From Nicotiana tabacum (Eukaryota; Streptophyta; Magnoliopsida; Solanales; Solanaceae): 64,000 nt of DNA. A program made the translations under genes and the position numbers. This document shows, in pieces, positions 1-10,641 of the stretch (within the stretch, counting starts at the first letter, position 1; each line of letters opens with the position of its first letter). The stretch spans positions 101,722,411 to 101,786,410 of the forward strand of contig NC_134084.1 in the NCBI RefSeq assembly GCF_000715075.1, in the 5' to 3' direction. The notes under the pieces were generated by a model. That model had not been told where the DNA came from. It made no database searches and saw nothing but the letters and a program-made list of their open reading frames with translations.

Positions 1-98
1 AATAGTAGGGCGTACCCCGACTAATATAAGCTGGCATTGTCCCCAATGCCAACTACGAAAATAAGCATATAAACAGAGAAAAGATATAGAGTGGCTCC

Positions 99-2087
99 TC
101 AAGCCTGATCCATCGTCATGGGCTGATCAGTGGTCCCCTGGTCCTCTGTACTGGCGGGAACCTCAGACTGGTTCCCTGCCTGCTGTTGCTCTGCTGCTGG
201 GATAGGGGCTGGGTCATGAACCGGCTGAACATCTGGTGGAGCACTGAAAGTATCCTCCTGAATCTGTGCTACCTCTATCACAACACCCTTAGTGCTAGGA
301 AGCTTCCTCTTCTTCTTTGGGTGCCTAGGCTCCTCCTCCTACTGTGGCTCCGGTACAACTACTGCTGGTAGAGGTGCTGACTCATCAAAGAACAAGTCTA
401 AAGGCAGCTGGTCTGCCTTTAGCTTGTCAACCTCAGCTCGGAGCTCCTTCACCTCTTCCTTAGATGCCCGGGATTTTCTCATCTTCTTGTGTTCTCTGGC
501 AAACTCCTTTAGAGCTTTGACCTGTGCATCAACTGCCTTTGTCAAGGCAGCCTAAGTAACCAAAATCTTCTCTTGGTTGGCCAGGAGTGTCTTCAATGTC
601 TCCTCAATGGACTGAGGAATCTCAATAGTGGCTGGAACAGACTGGGCAGCAACTGTGGTTGCCAAAGTGGACAACTTGGATGTCGAGACGGACATCCAGT
701 TGTTCAAACTGGCCAATGTCTTTGCTAACTGCTGGGACGTGAGGGGGTTGGATTTGGATGTGGGAACCACTGGGCCAGTTGAAGAACTGGGACCTGCAGA
801 GGAGGATGGGATGTCCAGAACAGTAGTGGCAGCAGGAGTAGGTGGCTCAATAGAAGCCTCTACAGCAACTGCCTCCTCAGATTGGCCAGTCGGGGCAGAG
901 GTGGATGTTTTTCCCTTCTTATCCCCCTTCGGGTTGTCCGACCCCTGAATATTAAGCCATGATAACGGGGACACCAGCCGAACTCCAACATCGAAAGGGT
1001 ATTTTTTTACCTTTGCATCTTCAAAGTACATTGTTAGGGTGTTCGGGTAGGGGTAGTTTTTGTCCGTATCAATGCCAATGGATGTGATCACACTGAACAT
1101 AACATTCCCCACATTGATGGGGAAACCTTCCATGATGGATGCAATGAGAACCGCTCGGGCGATTGGAATGTTCTGGTCATGGGATGAAGGGTCCAACCTG
1201 TTGTTTACAAAAGTTAACCATCCTCTCGCCTCAAAATTAAGGTCCTTTCGCAGTATTTTCTTCCCCACCTGAATCCACTCTGGAACAGTACCCGGCTGAG
1301 CTAAGAACCGTTCCACCCAAGGACGAGCTTCCTCTTTCAATGCTAACTTCTCTCTATAGTGAAAGTCATCCTCGTCATTGAAACCCAAATACTCGTTCAA
1401 TGCCTTTCCCGAGAATACTATCTTCGTATCCCGCACTTTGGTTGCAATTGACCCTTCTTTTGTGTGGGCCACATTGCTGTAGAATTCCTTTACTATATGT
1501 TCATTTTCATCGACCAGCTCATCTTTAAAGAAATCCCACCCCACTCTAGTCAGAAATTGTTCATGGACTCGGGGAAGGTAGGGTAACAAATCCCGGGTGA
1601 TTATTCTTCTTTCCGGAATCACCTTCTTCTTGGGTCACACTTCCCGGAATTTATGAAAGGCCACCTCGCTGACAAATCTGTTCTGCCATACAACTGGGTT
1701 TCTAGTTCTTTCAATTCCCCCAACTTTACGTACCCCACTGTCCGGGACCTCCTCATCACTCTTGTTTTTATCTTCTGCACCCTCCCCGGATTCTGAAGCT
1801 GTGGGGGAGGTGGAGTATTTGGCACCGCATGCTTCTGAGCCCTCAGACGACTCAGGTTGTATAACAGTTGGAGCTTTAGCTGGGCCTGCGGGGGCTTTCC
1901 CTGAATCAGTTGAGACATCCTGGGAGGGGAGGTACTCACTCCCCGACTGCTCCTCATCACACACCACCTGCTTTCTTGTTTTTAGTTTTGATTGGGGAGT
2001 GAGTTTCTTCAATTTTGCTTTACCTCCCCGGGACGGGTCACCTCCTCGTCCGGGTTGTTTAGCTCCACGCCCTCGTTATTTAACCAT
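99..2087 (-). pseudogene. A: third ORF after pol (putative plant transposon protein), broken
   Basis: One frame runs from an ATG at 2087-2085 to the stop at 99-101 but holds four internal stops: codon 4 (TAA), a TGA near 1637, and TAGs at about 550 and 337. Three of the four are CAA/CAG-type codons turned to stop; the TGA faces TGG in copy B. The central part (about 1600-950) matches the 'putative plant transposon protein' domain, with EFYSNVAH, LNEYLGF and INVGNVM as landmarks. The N-terminal part is acidic and Ser/Pro-rich; the C-terminal part is a heptad-like charged helix (about 540-400). A basic PKKKRKL run near 315-295 resembles a nuclear localisation signal. This is the position of the Athila env-like gene, but I see no signal peptide or membrane segment, so envelope function is not supported. 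Confidence 0.8.
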
Positions 2088-2257
2088 TTTCTGCACATAA
2101 ATAATTCTAACATTGTTAGTTCAGGCAATTGCAGAGTTTCAGTACAGAGTAGAAACACAGATAGGGAACAGATGATAGCAGTGCAGACCGAACAAATAAG
2201 GCATACAGACCGTACTGACCAAGTTAGGAAATGAACCCTCTCTGATTAGGAACTATG

Positions 2258-2555
2258 AAGACCGCATGAACAAGGGGTGCGGCCGCGTGGGGGCCAACGC
2301 GGTCCGCACAAACTGGTCATGCGGCCGCATTGGCCATACTATTAAAAACTGGTGCCCTCTGAACCTCACCAACGCGGACCGCGCAAACATGGGATGCGGC
2401 CGTGTGGGGCATGGCGCGGACCGCACAAACTGGGCATGCGGCCGCGCTGGGATAATCAACCTTTAGGTTCAAGGTTTACGCGGACCGCATAGCAGAATGA
2501 TGTGGCCGCGTAAAAGGCATGCAGACCGCATAGTTAGGGGGTGCAGCCGCACTGG
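2258..2555 (-). promoter_or_regulatory. A: CG-rich dyad array between internal TATA box and ORF3
   Basis: At least five copies of a two-part motif: a GCGG(A/T)CCGC-type box, a 13 bp spacer, then a GCGGCCGC-type box. Examples start near 2319, 2380, 2424, 2481 and 2521. On the minus strand the array lies downstream of the TATA box at 2914-2921 and upstream of the ORF3 start at 2087, so it would be in the leader of an ORF3 transcript. Further degenerate boxes (CAGACCG) lie at about 2186-2220. Function unknown. Confidence 0.7.
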
Positions 2556-2913
2556 GCTTTTATTACAGGGGCAATTAGGGTTTTACAAAAAACTCAAGTC
2601 TTTCACGTTTTAGCATCCTACTTTGTCCCTACTCATTTATAACATGCCCATCATTTCAAAGAACAACAAGAACAATATAAAACTATTCTAATCATGAAAT
2701 GACGAAGAAAAAAAATGAAGAAGTTATGACTAGGAGAACATGTATAATGTTTAAATTAATACTAAGTAAAGACTAATGTGAGAGATATGTTACCAGGAAA
2801 GCGAAGAAATGCTCTTGATATTAACACTAAGAGGGGTCTCTGAATGTGAACAGTAGCTTTTAGGGCTCAGGGGTTAATTTTGGCGAAAAGTTCTACTGAA
2901 GATCCTAATGGTC

Positions 2914-2921
2914 TATTTATA
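2914..2921 (-). promoter_or_regulatory. A: TATA box of a putative internal ORF3 promoter
   Basis: The minus strand reads TATAAATA. It lies about 455 bp below the pol stop, 36 bp from the nearest dyad box of the upstream array and about 830 bp before the ORF3 ATG. Element B has the same octamer in the same place (31403-31410) with the same flanking arrays. The arrangement copies that of the LTR promoter. Promoter activity is inferred. Confidence 0.55.
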
Positions 2922-2952
2922 GGAAACACAGTGGGCTCCATCACTTACCGTC

Positions 2953-3171
2953 CAGTGTGGCCGCATCAACACGACCGCAGGCCACACTGGGACTTTACCA
3001 TTTACAAGTAGATGCAGCGAAGGCGCGCGGACCGCATGAGACGGACTGCGGCCGCATGAGAACCACGTGGGCCTCACAAAGTGGGTCGCGGCCGCGTGAA
3101 CACAATTTAGAGACTTGGCAATATTTTCTTTGGTCGGTGCGGACCGCACAAAGTGGGATTGCGGCCGCACG
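2953..3171 (-). promoter_or_regulatory. A: CG-rich dyad array upstream of internal TATA box
   Basis: Four modules of the GCGG-type dyad, the best at 3026-3054 and 3138-3170 with about 12-13 bp between boxes. On the minus strand it is immediately upstream of the 2914-2921 TATA box and downstream of the integrase stop at 3377, as the LTR array is upstream of the LTR TATA box. The remaining spacer, 2556-2913 and 3172-3376, is AT-rich with no feature I can name. Confidence 0.65.
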
Positions 3172-3376
3172 GTCACTGTTCAGAGACTGTGCACTTTTTG
3201 CACAGTTGTTTTGCACTAGTTCAATCATAATTCCTGCAACATCTCACAAACCATTAGCTCAAAAATCCTAATCTACAACAGAAATAAATAAATAAAAAAA
3301 GAAAGAAAAAGACATGGGTTGCCTCCAAAGAAGCGCCTGATTTAATGTCGCGGCACGACGCATGTTACCATCAAAG

Positions 3377-4711
3377 TCACTTCAAATGAATGAGTGCCAC
3401 CACGGGGGTGTCATCAAACTTTCCCAAGTAATGCTTAACACGATGCCCATTGACCTGGAAAACTTCACCATTTTTGTTTCTGAGATCAATAGCTCCAAAT
3501 GGGGTTACACCAACAACTTCAAATGGACCGCTCCACTTAGACTTAAGCTTTCCCGGGAATAAAATCAACCGGGAGTTGAAATGAAGGACCATGTCACCAA
3601 CTTTGAATTCCTTCCCTCAGGCATACTTATCGTGAAGGTACTTCATCTTGTCCTTGTACAAGGACGCGCTGGAGTAGGCATGAAATCTAAACTCGTCTAG
3701 CTCATTGAGTTGCTCAACCCGGAGATTCGCAGCGACATCCCATTCTAAGTTCAATTTTCTCAAGGCCCACATTGCCTTATGCTCCAATTCCACCGGAAGA
3801 TGACAAGCTTTCCCAAACACCAACCGGTACGGAGACATGCCAATCAAGGTCTTGGAAGCTGTCCGATAGGCCCAAAGAGCATCATCTAGTTTCTTCGACC
3901 AATTGGTCCTATTGGCATTGAAAATTTTGGACAAAATACTCTTGATCTCTGGAAACCTCAACTTGGCCACTCGCTTGAGGATGATAAGGAGTGGTCACCT
4001 TGTGATTTACACCATACTTGGCAAGCAATGAATCAAAAGCCCGGTTGCAAAAATGAGAACGACCATCACTAATGATAGCACGTGGAGTGCCAAACCTTGT
4101 GAAGATACTCTTTTTCAAGAACGCCACCACACTTCGAGCTTCATTGTTGGGCAAAGCGACGGCTTCGACCCATTTCGACACATAATCAACCGCTACCAAG
4201 ATATAGGTGTTCCCACAAGAACTCACGAACGACCCCATAAAGTCGATACCCCACACATCAAAAATGTCCACCTCTAGAATTGTGTTGAGAGGCATCTCAT
4301 CCTTTTTAGAAATCCCACCGGCTCGTTGGCATTCATCACATCTCTTGGCAAAATCCCCGGCATCTTTAAACAATGAGGGCCAATAGAAACCGCAACTAAG
4401 CACCTTAGAAGCCGTCCTCACCCCGCCATGATGGACACCATAGGGAGAGGAATGACAAGCCTCCAAAATACTTAATTGTTCTTCTTCCGGGACACATCGG
4501 CGAATCACACTATCGGTGCAAATCGTGAACAAATATGGCTCATCCCAATAATAATCCAAACTATCCCGCTTGAGCTTCTTCCTTTGGTTAGAAGAGAGCT
4601 CATACAGGATTATACCGGTCATAAGATAATTTGCCATATCGGCAAACCACGGCATATCATGCATAGATACCGCAAGGAGTTGTTCATCCGGGAACACATC
4701 ATTGATCTCAA
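3377..4711 (-). pseudogene. A: integrase region of pol, frameshifted
   Basis: Integrase joins retrotransposon cDNA into chromosomal DNA. The His/His/Cys/Cys zinc region (CHSSPYG, then CDEC) lies at about 4457-4330. The catalytic triad is recognisable: Asp in WGIDFMG, Asp in IISDGRSHF, Glu in GQVEVS. Just after the Glu, near 3955, a small deletion changes frame, so the C-terminal part ([11 protein letters not shown], then SKWSGPFEV) is read in another frame. A TGA near 3617 replaces the Arg seen in B (a CGA-to-TGA change). The polyprotein stop is at 3377-3379. It follows RNase H without a gap. Confidence 0.85.
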
Positions 4712-6009
4712 GGCCGTCAGAAGGCCTCTCCTCTTCCTCTAAGCGGGACAAGTGGTCCGCCACTTGATTTTCAATTCCTTTCCGGTCCACAATTTCTAGA
4801 TCAATCTCTTGAAGAAGTAGCACCCATCTCATCAACCTTGCTTTTGAATCTTTCTTGGTCATCAAATACCTAAGGGCGACATGATCGGTATGGATAATCA
4901 CTTTGGCCCCCATAAGGTATGGTCGGAACTTTTCCATGGCAAAACAATAGCTAGCAACTCCTTCTCGGTGACTGTATAGTTTCTTTGAGCTTCATTCATT
5001 GTCTTACTTGCGTAGTACACCGGATGGAACATTTTGTTGATCCTTTGGCCCAAGACCGCCCCTACCGCAACATCACTAGCGTCACACATGCGCTCAAATG
5101 GAAAGCTCCAATTGGGTGCGGTGATGATAGGGGTAGTTGTCAACTTGTGTTTTAGAAGCTCGAACGCCTCCATGCATTTCTCATCAAAGACAAACTTGGC
5201 CTCCTTCTCTAACAACTTGCACAACGGGTTAACTACCTTAGAGAAATCTTTGATGAACCTTCGGTAGAAACCCGCGTGCCCCAAAAGGCTCCTCACCCCT
5301 TTGACAGAAGTAGGGGGAGGTAACCTTGAAATGACTTCAATCTTGGCTTTGTCAACTTCAATACCTCTCTTTGAAATCTTATGACCCAATACAATACCCT
5401 CTTCTACCATAAAATGGCATTTTTCCCAATTGAGAACTAGGTTTGTATCTTCACATCGGGCCAACACACGATCCAAATTTGTCAAGCATTCTTCAAAGGA
5501 GTCCCCCACCATGCTAAAATAATCCATAAAGACCTCCAATATATCTTCTACCGTGTCGGTGAAAATTTCCATCATACATCGTTGAAAGGTCGCTGGGGCA
5601 TTACACAATCCAAACGACATCCTCGAAAATGCGAATGTGCCTTAGGGACAAGTAAAGGTCGTCTTTTCCTAATCTTCCGGGGCGATGAGAATCTGATTGT
5701 ACCCCGAATACCCATCTAAAAAGCAATAGAACGACCGACCCGCAAGACGATCAAGCATTTGGTCGAGGAACGGCAACGGGAAATGATCCTTTCGAGTCAC
5801 CTTGTTAAGCTTTCTATAGTCCATACAAACTCTCCATCCCGTCACCGTCCGAGTAGGAATCAACTCATTGTTAGCATTGGTTACCACAGTCATCCCGCCC
5901 TTCTTCGGTACACATTGCACCAGAGAAGTCCATGAGCTGTCAGAAATAGGATACACCACACCGGTGTCAAGCCACTTGATAACTTCCTTCTTGACCACTT
6001 CTTGCATAG
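4712..6009 (-). pseudogene. A: reverse transcriptase and RNase H, catalytic Asp lost
   Basis: RT copies element RNA into DNA and RNase H removes the RNA strand. RT landmarks are CVPKKGGMT, WRVCMDYRKLNK, FLDGYSGYNQI and FGLCNAPATFQR; RNase H ends near [11 protein letters not shown] at 4712. The catalytic FMDD box reads FMDY here (codon at 5519-5521 is TAT), removing an essential aspartate; B keeps FMDD. Two in-frame stops lie at about 5667 and 5634, between YNQILIAPED and the FGLC box. A one-base loss near 4943 shifts the frame inside RNase H. The domain is dead on several counts. Confidence 0.88.
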
Positions 6010-7533
6010 CTTCGTTGAGTCTTCTTTGGTGTTCAAGTGAGGGCCTCGTATCCTCCTCCAATATGATCTTACGCATGCAAAAGCCGGGGCTTATACCCCA
6101 AATATCTGCCAATGTCCATCTGATCGCCCTCTTGCACTTTTGTTGAACCGCCAAAGTGGCGTCAACCTGCACATTAGTCAAGCAAGACGAAAGAATAACA
6201 TGCAAAGTGAAATTAGGGCCCAAGTATTCATACCTGAGGTGAGGAGGAAGTGGTTTCAACTCCAACACCGGCGGCTCCTCAACAGATGGCTTGGTTGGGG
6301 GAGTTTTGCGATTTTCAAGATCCAAGGATAACTTCCTAGGATCATAAGAATACGAGCCCATACCATGCAAAGCATTTACACATTTAACTCTCCTAGCATC
6401 ATCATCAACATCCATGTTCAAGAGCACGACTTCAAGTGAGTCCTCAGCATTCACCATTGCACTTGTCTCATCCACTATCACCGTCGTGACAATGTCAACA
6501 AATGAGCACACCTCGATGCTATTCGGTTGCCTCATAGATTTGCACACATGGAACACCACTTTTTCATCACCAACTCGGAAGGTCAACTCTCCTGCCTCGA
6601 CATCTACCAAAGCTTTCCCAGTAGCTAGGAAAGGTCTTCCAAGGATAATTGGCACCTCAAAATCCACCTCACAATCCAAAATAACGAAATCAGCTGGCAA
6701 TATGAACTTATCAACACGAAAAGGACATCATCAATAATCCCCAAAGGCCTCATCATTGACCGGTCCGCCATTTGAAGCCTCATAGAAGTTGGACGAGGTT
6801 TTCCGATTCCCAAGGTCTTGAAGACCGAATATGGAATTAAATTGATACTTGCCCCCAAGTCACAAAGGGCTTTTGCAAAGTCGGCACTTCCAATGGTACA
6901 TGGGATAGTGAATGCACCGGGGTCCTCAAGTTTCGGAGCCATAGAATGCACAATTGCACTCACTTGATGGGTCATCTTGATTGTCTCACACTCCATTGAT
7001 CTCTTTTTTGTAACCAACTCTTTCATGAACTTTGCGTACCCCGGCATTTGCTCGAGTTCCTCTACTAAAGGCACGTTGATAGTCAAACTCTTCATCATCT
7101 CAATGAATTTCTTAAATTGGTTGTCACCCTGTTGCTTGGCCAACCGTTGCGGATAGGGCGGAGGAGGTCGAGGTAAGGGTGCTTGGGCTTTGGGCACCAC
7201 CGGCTCGAGCATATCAATCACGTGTTCCCTAGACGGGTTCATGGCCTCTTGTGTTTCCTCCTCAACCTCATGAACATCAATCCGCACATCATCTCTCACA
7301 CTTGGTTCAACTACATCTTCAACCACCAAAGGCATTTCATTATCTCGTAACTCATCTTCATCCACCATAACTTGGTTTCCTCTTGAGGCATGCACATCAC
7401 CGCCTCTTCCACTTTGCGTTGTCATCGCCATCACATGATTATTGTGCCCACCCTTAGGGTTCACTACCATATCACTTGGTAGAGAACCCTTTGGGCGAGT
7501 ATTTAAAGACGGAGAGATTTGGCCTAATTGCAC
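6010..7533 (-). pseudogene. A: protease and linker of gag-pol, frameshifted
   Basis: The aspartic protease cuts the gag-pol polyprotein. Its active-site loop is DLGAS at about 6861-6847, a form common in Athila elements in place of DTG/DSG. Upstream is a Pro-rich linker (APLPRPPPPYPQ). Downstream, [10 protein letters not shown] is the flap and C-terminal half. A single-base loss near 6721, before the FILPADF stretch, breaks the frame within the protease; B has the extra base. The linker to RT carries the LELKPLPPHLRYE stretch usual before Athila RT. Confidence 0.85.
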
Positions 7534-8936
7534 TTAAAAGTTTCAGATAGATGTGTTATGCGAAGCTAGTTGGGCCTCGGAATCTTGGTTCATTTTCATC
7601 ATTTGCTCGAACATGCTTTCAATTGTCCCCATCTCGCTTCCGGACGAACTCGGACCTTGAGAAGGAAAGGGGGGTGGATTTTTCGGTTGTTGGTACATGG
7701 GGGGTCTTTGAAAACCTTTCCCCCGGTTGCCTTGGTTCCCGCTATTGTTCCACCCTCCTTGATTGTTGTTGTTGTTGATCCAATTATTGTTATTACCATG
7801 CCAATTTCCTTGGTTTCCTTGATTACCCCAATTGTTGTTTTGGTTTTTGTTATTCCGATTACCTCCGCCTTATTGTTGATTGGCCCAATTACATTAAAGA
7901 CGCCATTGTTGATTTGAAGAGTTACCTCTATTCTCTTGATAGTTGTTGACATATTGGACTTCTTCGCTTTGATCATCATAGCACTCATTTGAATAACCAC
8001 CACCATCATTGTTGTTGTCATATTGTTCACAATTACCTTGAGGTTGTTGTCCTCTTTGCCTCCTTTTCAACATAGAAACACCTTCCATTGCGTTGACTTG
8101 GCGCGGGTTTTGGACTTGTTGCAATTGTGCCTTTGCCAATTGATTCATAGTTGTTGAAAGCTCGGCGATAGCTTGGGCATGATCGTGCAATTCCTTGTGC
8201 AAATGGATGACCGTGGGGTCACCTTGGGGCACGTTTGCTCGGCTTTGCCATGCCGAAGAGGTGTCGGCCATTTCATCCAATACATCACATGCCTATTGGT
8301 AAGAAAGTTTCATAAAGTTCCCTCCGGCCAATTGGTTCACGATGCATTGATTTGTGGTGTTGATGCCCCGATAAAAGGTTTGTTAAATCATAGCCTCGGT
8401 CATATCGTTATTAGGGAACTCTTTCACCGTTGTTCTATATCTTTCCCATATCTCATACAAATGTTCCGTTGGCTCTTTCTTGAAAGCTAGAATTTCATCC
8501 CGAAGAGTTGCACTATGACTTGGAGAGAAAATGGGAAAAGCCTCAATCTCAACGCATCCTCGGACACGATTGTCTGCTTGCTACCCCAACATGTATCCAC
8601 AAACCCCTTCAAGTGCTTGTAGGCATTTTGATCAGAGGCACCCGTGAAATAACCTCTCTGCTCGAGCAAGGTCAACATAACATTTGTGATTTGAAAGTTC
8701 CCCGCCCGGATGCGGGGAGGAACAATAGCACTGGCGTATCCTTGATTTGGTAAAACTCTGGGAGCCACTCTCGGTGGTGCCGGAGGAGGGTCTGGAATAT
8801 TGTTGTTCTCATTTGAATTTATATTGACATGTCGGCCCCTCCGTAGAAGTTGAGGTAAGACATCATCTTGTTCTAGATCCTCTACCTCCTCCCCCGCTAT
8901 CACATTGCCGAGAGGGTCATTTGCATTAAGAGCCAT
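7534..8936 (-). pseudogene. A: gag (capsid/nucleocapsid), deleted and frameshifted
   Basis: Start chosen at the ATG at 8936-8934 (MALNANDPLGNV), about 95 bp after the primer-binding site; B's gag starts with a similar peptide. The proline-rich N-terminus leads into the capsid core (QITNVMLTLLEQRGYF). Near 8522 about 105-110 bp present in B are missing, removing the conserved DWLERL...FIAKFF core and shifting the frame. The C-terminal part is Asn/Gln/Gly-rich (about 7890-7690) and I see no clean zinc knuckle. Further stops lie near 8294, 7892 and 7862, and at the gag-pol border (TGA at 7543-7545, TAA at 7534-7536). Gag and pol share one frame where intact, so this is the front of a single polyprotein. 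Confidence 0.85.
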
Positions 8937-9031
8937 TGTACTTGATTGATCGACACAAACAAAATTAGTAATCAAGAAGGAAAGAGAAGCAAAACACAAA
9001 ACTAGCTACACAAATAATCAACACCGCAAAA

Positions 9032-9050
9032 CTCCCCGGCAACAGTGCCA
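9032..9050 (-). other. A: primer-binding site
   Basis: The minus strand reads TGGCACTGTTGCCGGGGAG five bases inside the LTR end. It is one change from the TGGCGCCGTTGCCGGGG-type site of Athila elements, generally reported as complementary to tRNA-Asp. The GC-to-AC change fits CpG decay. The bases between here and gag (8937-9031) are a short leader. Confidence 0.85.
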
Positions 9051-9994
9051 AAAAGTGGTCGCAGCAAACTCAACCTCACACAACGGTAGGAAGAGCGGGC
9101 TCTAAGACTTTTACCCAAATAGTGGTATGGGGATCAATTTCCACAGGGAGCTTGGGATGGAGTTGCGTATTTGCTCAGACTAGGAATGCGTGCTTGCTCT
9201 TAATTGTACTTCTAAAAGTTTTTGGAGTTTTTATTTAATAACTACTATTATCAACTACAAATTTAGGCTAATTTATGCTAAAGAGAGATGTTCTAAGTTG
9301 TGATTAATATAGAGAAAGGCACTAGGGTCGCGGCATCACCTAGGTGGTTAACTAACGGGTAGAAACTACTAATAATAGATTGACATATTTGGGATCAATG
9401 TTATAACCGTTGCACAATTATACCCACTCTCACACCTCTCGGTAGAGAGAGTGATTTTGCCCAATTGACTCTCTTGAGACCAATTGGGTAAGCCAATTAG
9501 ACCAAGCAACTAGGGTTCAAGTAGGGTGATCACTCTCTCAAGGTTTAACCCGTTAATTGGGACTTCTATTTCTCATGGGTCCACCCCAATTTCTTGTTGG
9601 GTCAATTTTGGGGTCATAGACTCTCTTTCTCAAGAAGAGTCAAAACTTACTAAGCTAGAATCAATGTTTGCAACCAACAATCCTTAATTAAACTATAAAA
9701 TTAACCCAAATAACAAGAACCCAATATCAATCTATCATTAAGAAGCTACACCCATTAATTACCCAGACTAGGGTTGAGCCACAACCCTAGCTAATGGGTT
9801 TAGCTAGACATAATTACAGAAGAAAAAGAAGAAATAGAAAATGAAACAACCATATTAATTAATTGCTAATGTTAAACTACAATAATCTATGATGAAACTA
9901 AGCGATAAATGCCCAAGATAGGCCAAAACATAAGTCTCACGAGTGCAACAGCTATCAGATGTACCAAAATCCTCCTAAAAATGGTAAAATGTTC

Positions 9995-10002
9995 TATTTA
10001 TA
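9995..10002 (-). promoter_or_regulatory. A: LTR TATA box
   Basis: TATAAATA on the minus strand. The nearest GCGG box of the dyad array starts 44 bp upstream, the same distance as in both LTRs of B. This is the expected start region for element transcription. Confidence 0.7.
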
Positions 10003-10043
10003 GTGGGCTGGAAAAACTAGACAAAAATGCTCCTACAGGGTTA

Positions 10044-10416
10044 GTGCGGTCCACACAAAGTTGGCACGCGGCCGCACTGGGTTGCTTGACCTCTGAATCT
10101 TGCTCTCTGAAGATGGTGATGCGGACCGCACAAAGATGAAATGCGGCCACATGAAAACTGGCTCGGACCGCACAAAGTTGTTATGCGGCCGCATGAATAG
10201 TTTGGCAGCTTCTCTGAACTTCTTGGACGCGGACCGCGTGACCATAGAGTGCGGCCGCATGGAGAGGGGCGCGGGCCGCATAGCAAGATTTTGCGGCTGC
10301 ATGAGTGAGACGCGGGCCGCATGAAGTGGGACGCGGCTGCATGAGTTTGACTTGTAGTTTCATAGTCTATGAACTCCTATGGTGCGGCCGCATGACATGA
10401 TGGTGCGGTCTGCACC
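10044..10416 (-). promoter_or_regulatory. A: LTR dyad array upstream of TATA
   Basis: About seven two-box modules of GCGGACCGC and GCGGCCGC type. Where both boxes are clear the gap is 13 bp (for example 10120-10150, 10164-10192, 10228-10258). Several boxes show C-to-T or G-to-A changes. The linkers between modules repeat CTCTGAA-type text. It fills U3 between the TATA box and the distal U3. Confidence 0.75.
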
Positions 10417-10641
10417 AAGTTCTGAATGTCCTTACTTTAATGATCTTTGACACTTGAGCAGGTTTCACTCCGATTTGAGCCGATCTTTGAAGATTTGTCA
10501 CTTTATAGCTCAAAACTGCAATCAAGCGCAATATGTAAGCATTTTGGGACTATTTTGTAGAAAATTACACTCAAAGCGCAGGCAAGTATGGGTATAAAAC
10601 ATGTTAAAATCCTACTTATCACATACCCAATCAAAAGACAC

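Larger units (their letters stand above)
1..10621 (-). mobile_element. Element A: Athila-lineage Ty3/Gypsy retrotransposon, 3' end off-window
   Basis: Read on the minus strand from 10621 down: 5' LTR, primer-binding site, gag, protease, RT, RNase H, integrase, promoter-like spacer, third ORF, then the left window edge. The 3' LTR is not in view. Base 1 aligns with about 28445 of element B, so roughly the 3' non-coding region and one LTR are missing. The primer-binding site of the TGGCGCCGTTGCCGGGG type and the gag and pol proteins place it with Athila-type elements. The base pairs just right of it (10622-10626, CATAC) continue into D's LTR; D's other LTR reads CAGAC at the same place, so CATAC is probably one arm of A's target duplication. 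Nonsense codons, frameshifts and a gag deletion make it defective. Confidence 0.9.
9056..10621 (-). repeat. A: 5' LTR (1566 bp)
   Basis: On the minus strand it begins TGATAAGTAGG at 10621 and ends GCTGCGACCA at 9056, the TG...CA ends of an LTR, followed by the primer-binding site. It aligns along most of its length with the LTRs of B (shared blocks such as the region around 'ggcactaggg' and 'cctaggtggt'), but is clearly diverged, so A and B are two related subfamilies. U3 holds a dyad array and a TATA box. The partner LTR is outside the window. Confidence 0.88.

Noticed and set aside
99..2087. ORF3 as a viral envelope gene
   Set aside because: The position matches the Athila env-like gene, but I see no signal peptide, furin-like site or membrane segment; the domain is of the plant transposon protein type.
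2253..2466. Open frames with repeated RPH/CGRIGH-like peptides, also at 10033-10363, 2913-3271, 30612-31051 and 26024-26383
   Set aside because: They are translations of the CG-rich dyad arrays on both strands. No start context, no conserved protein; the repeat is in the DNA.
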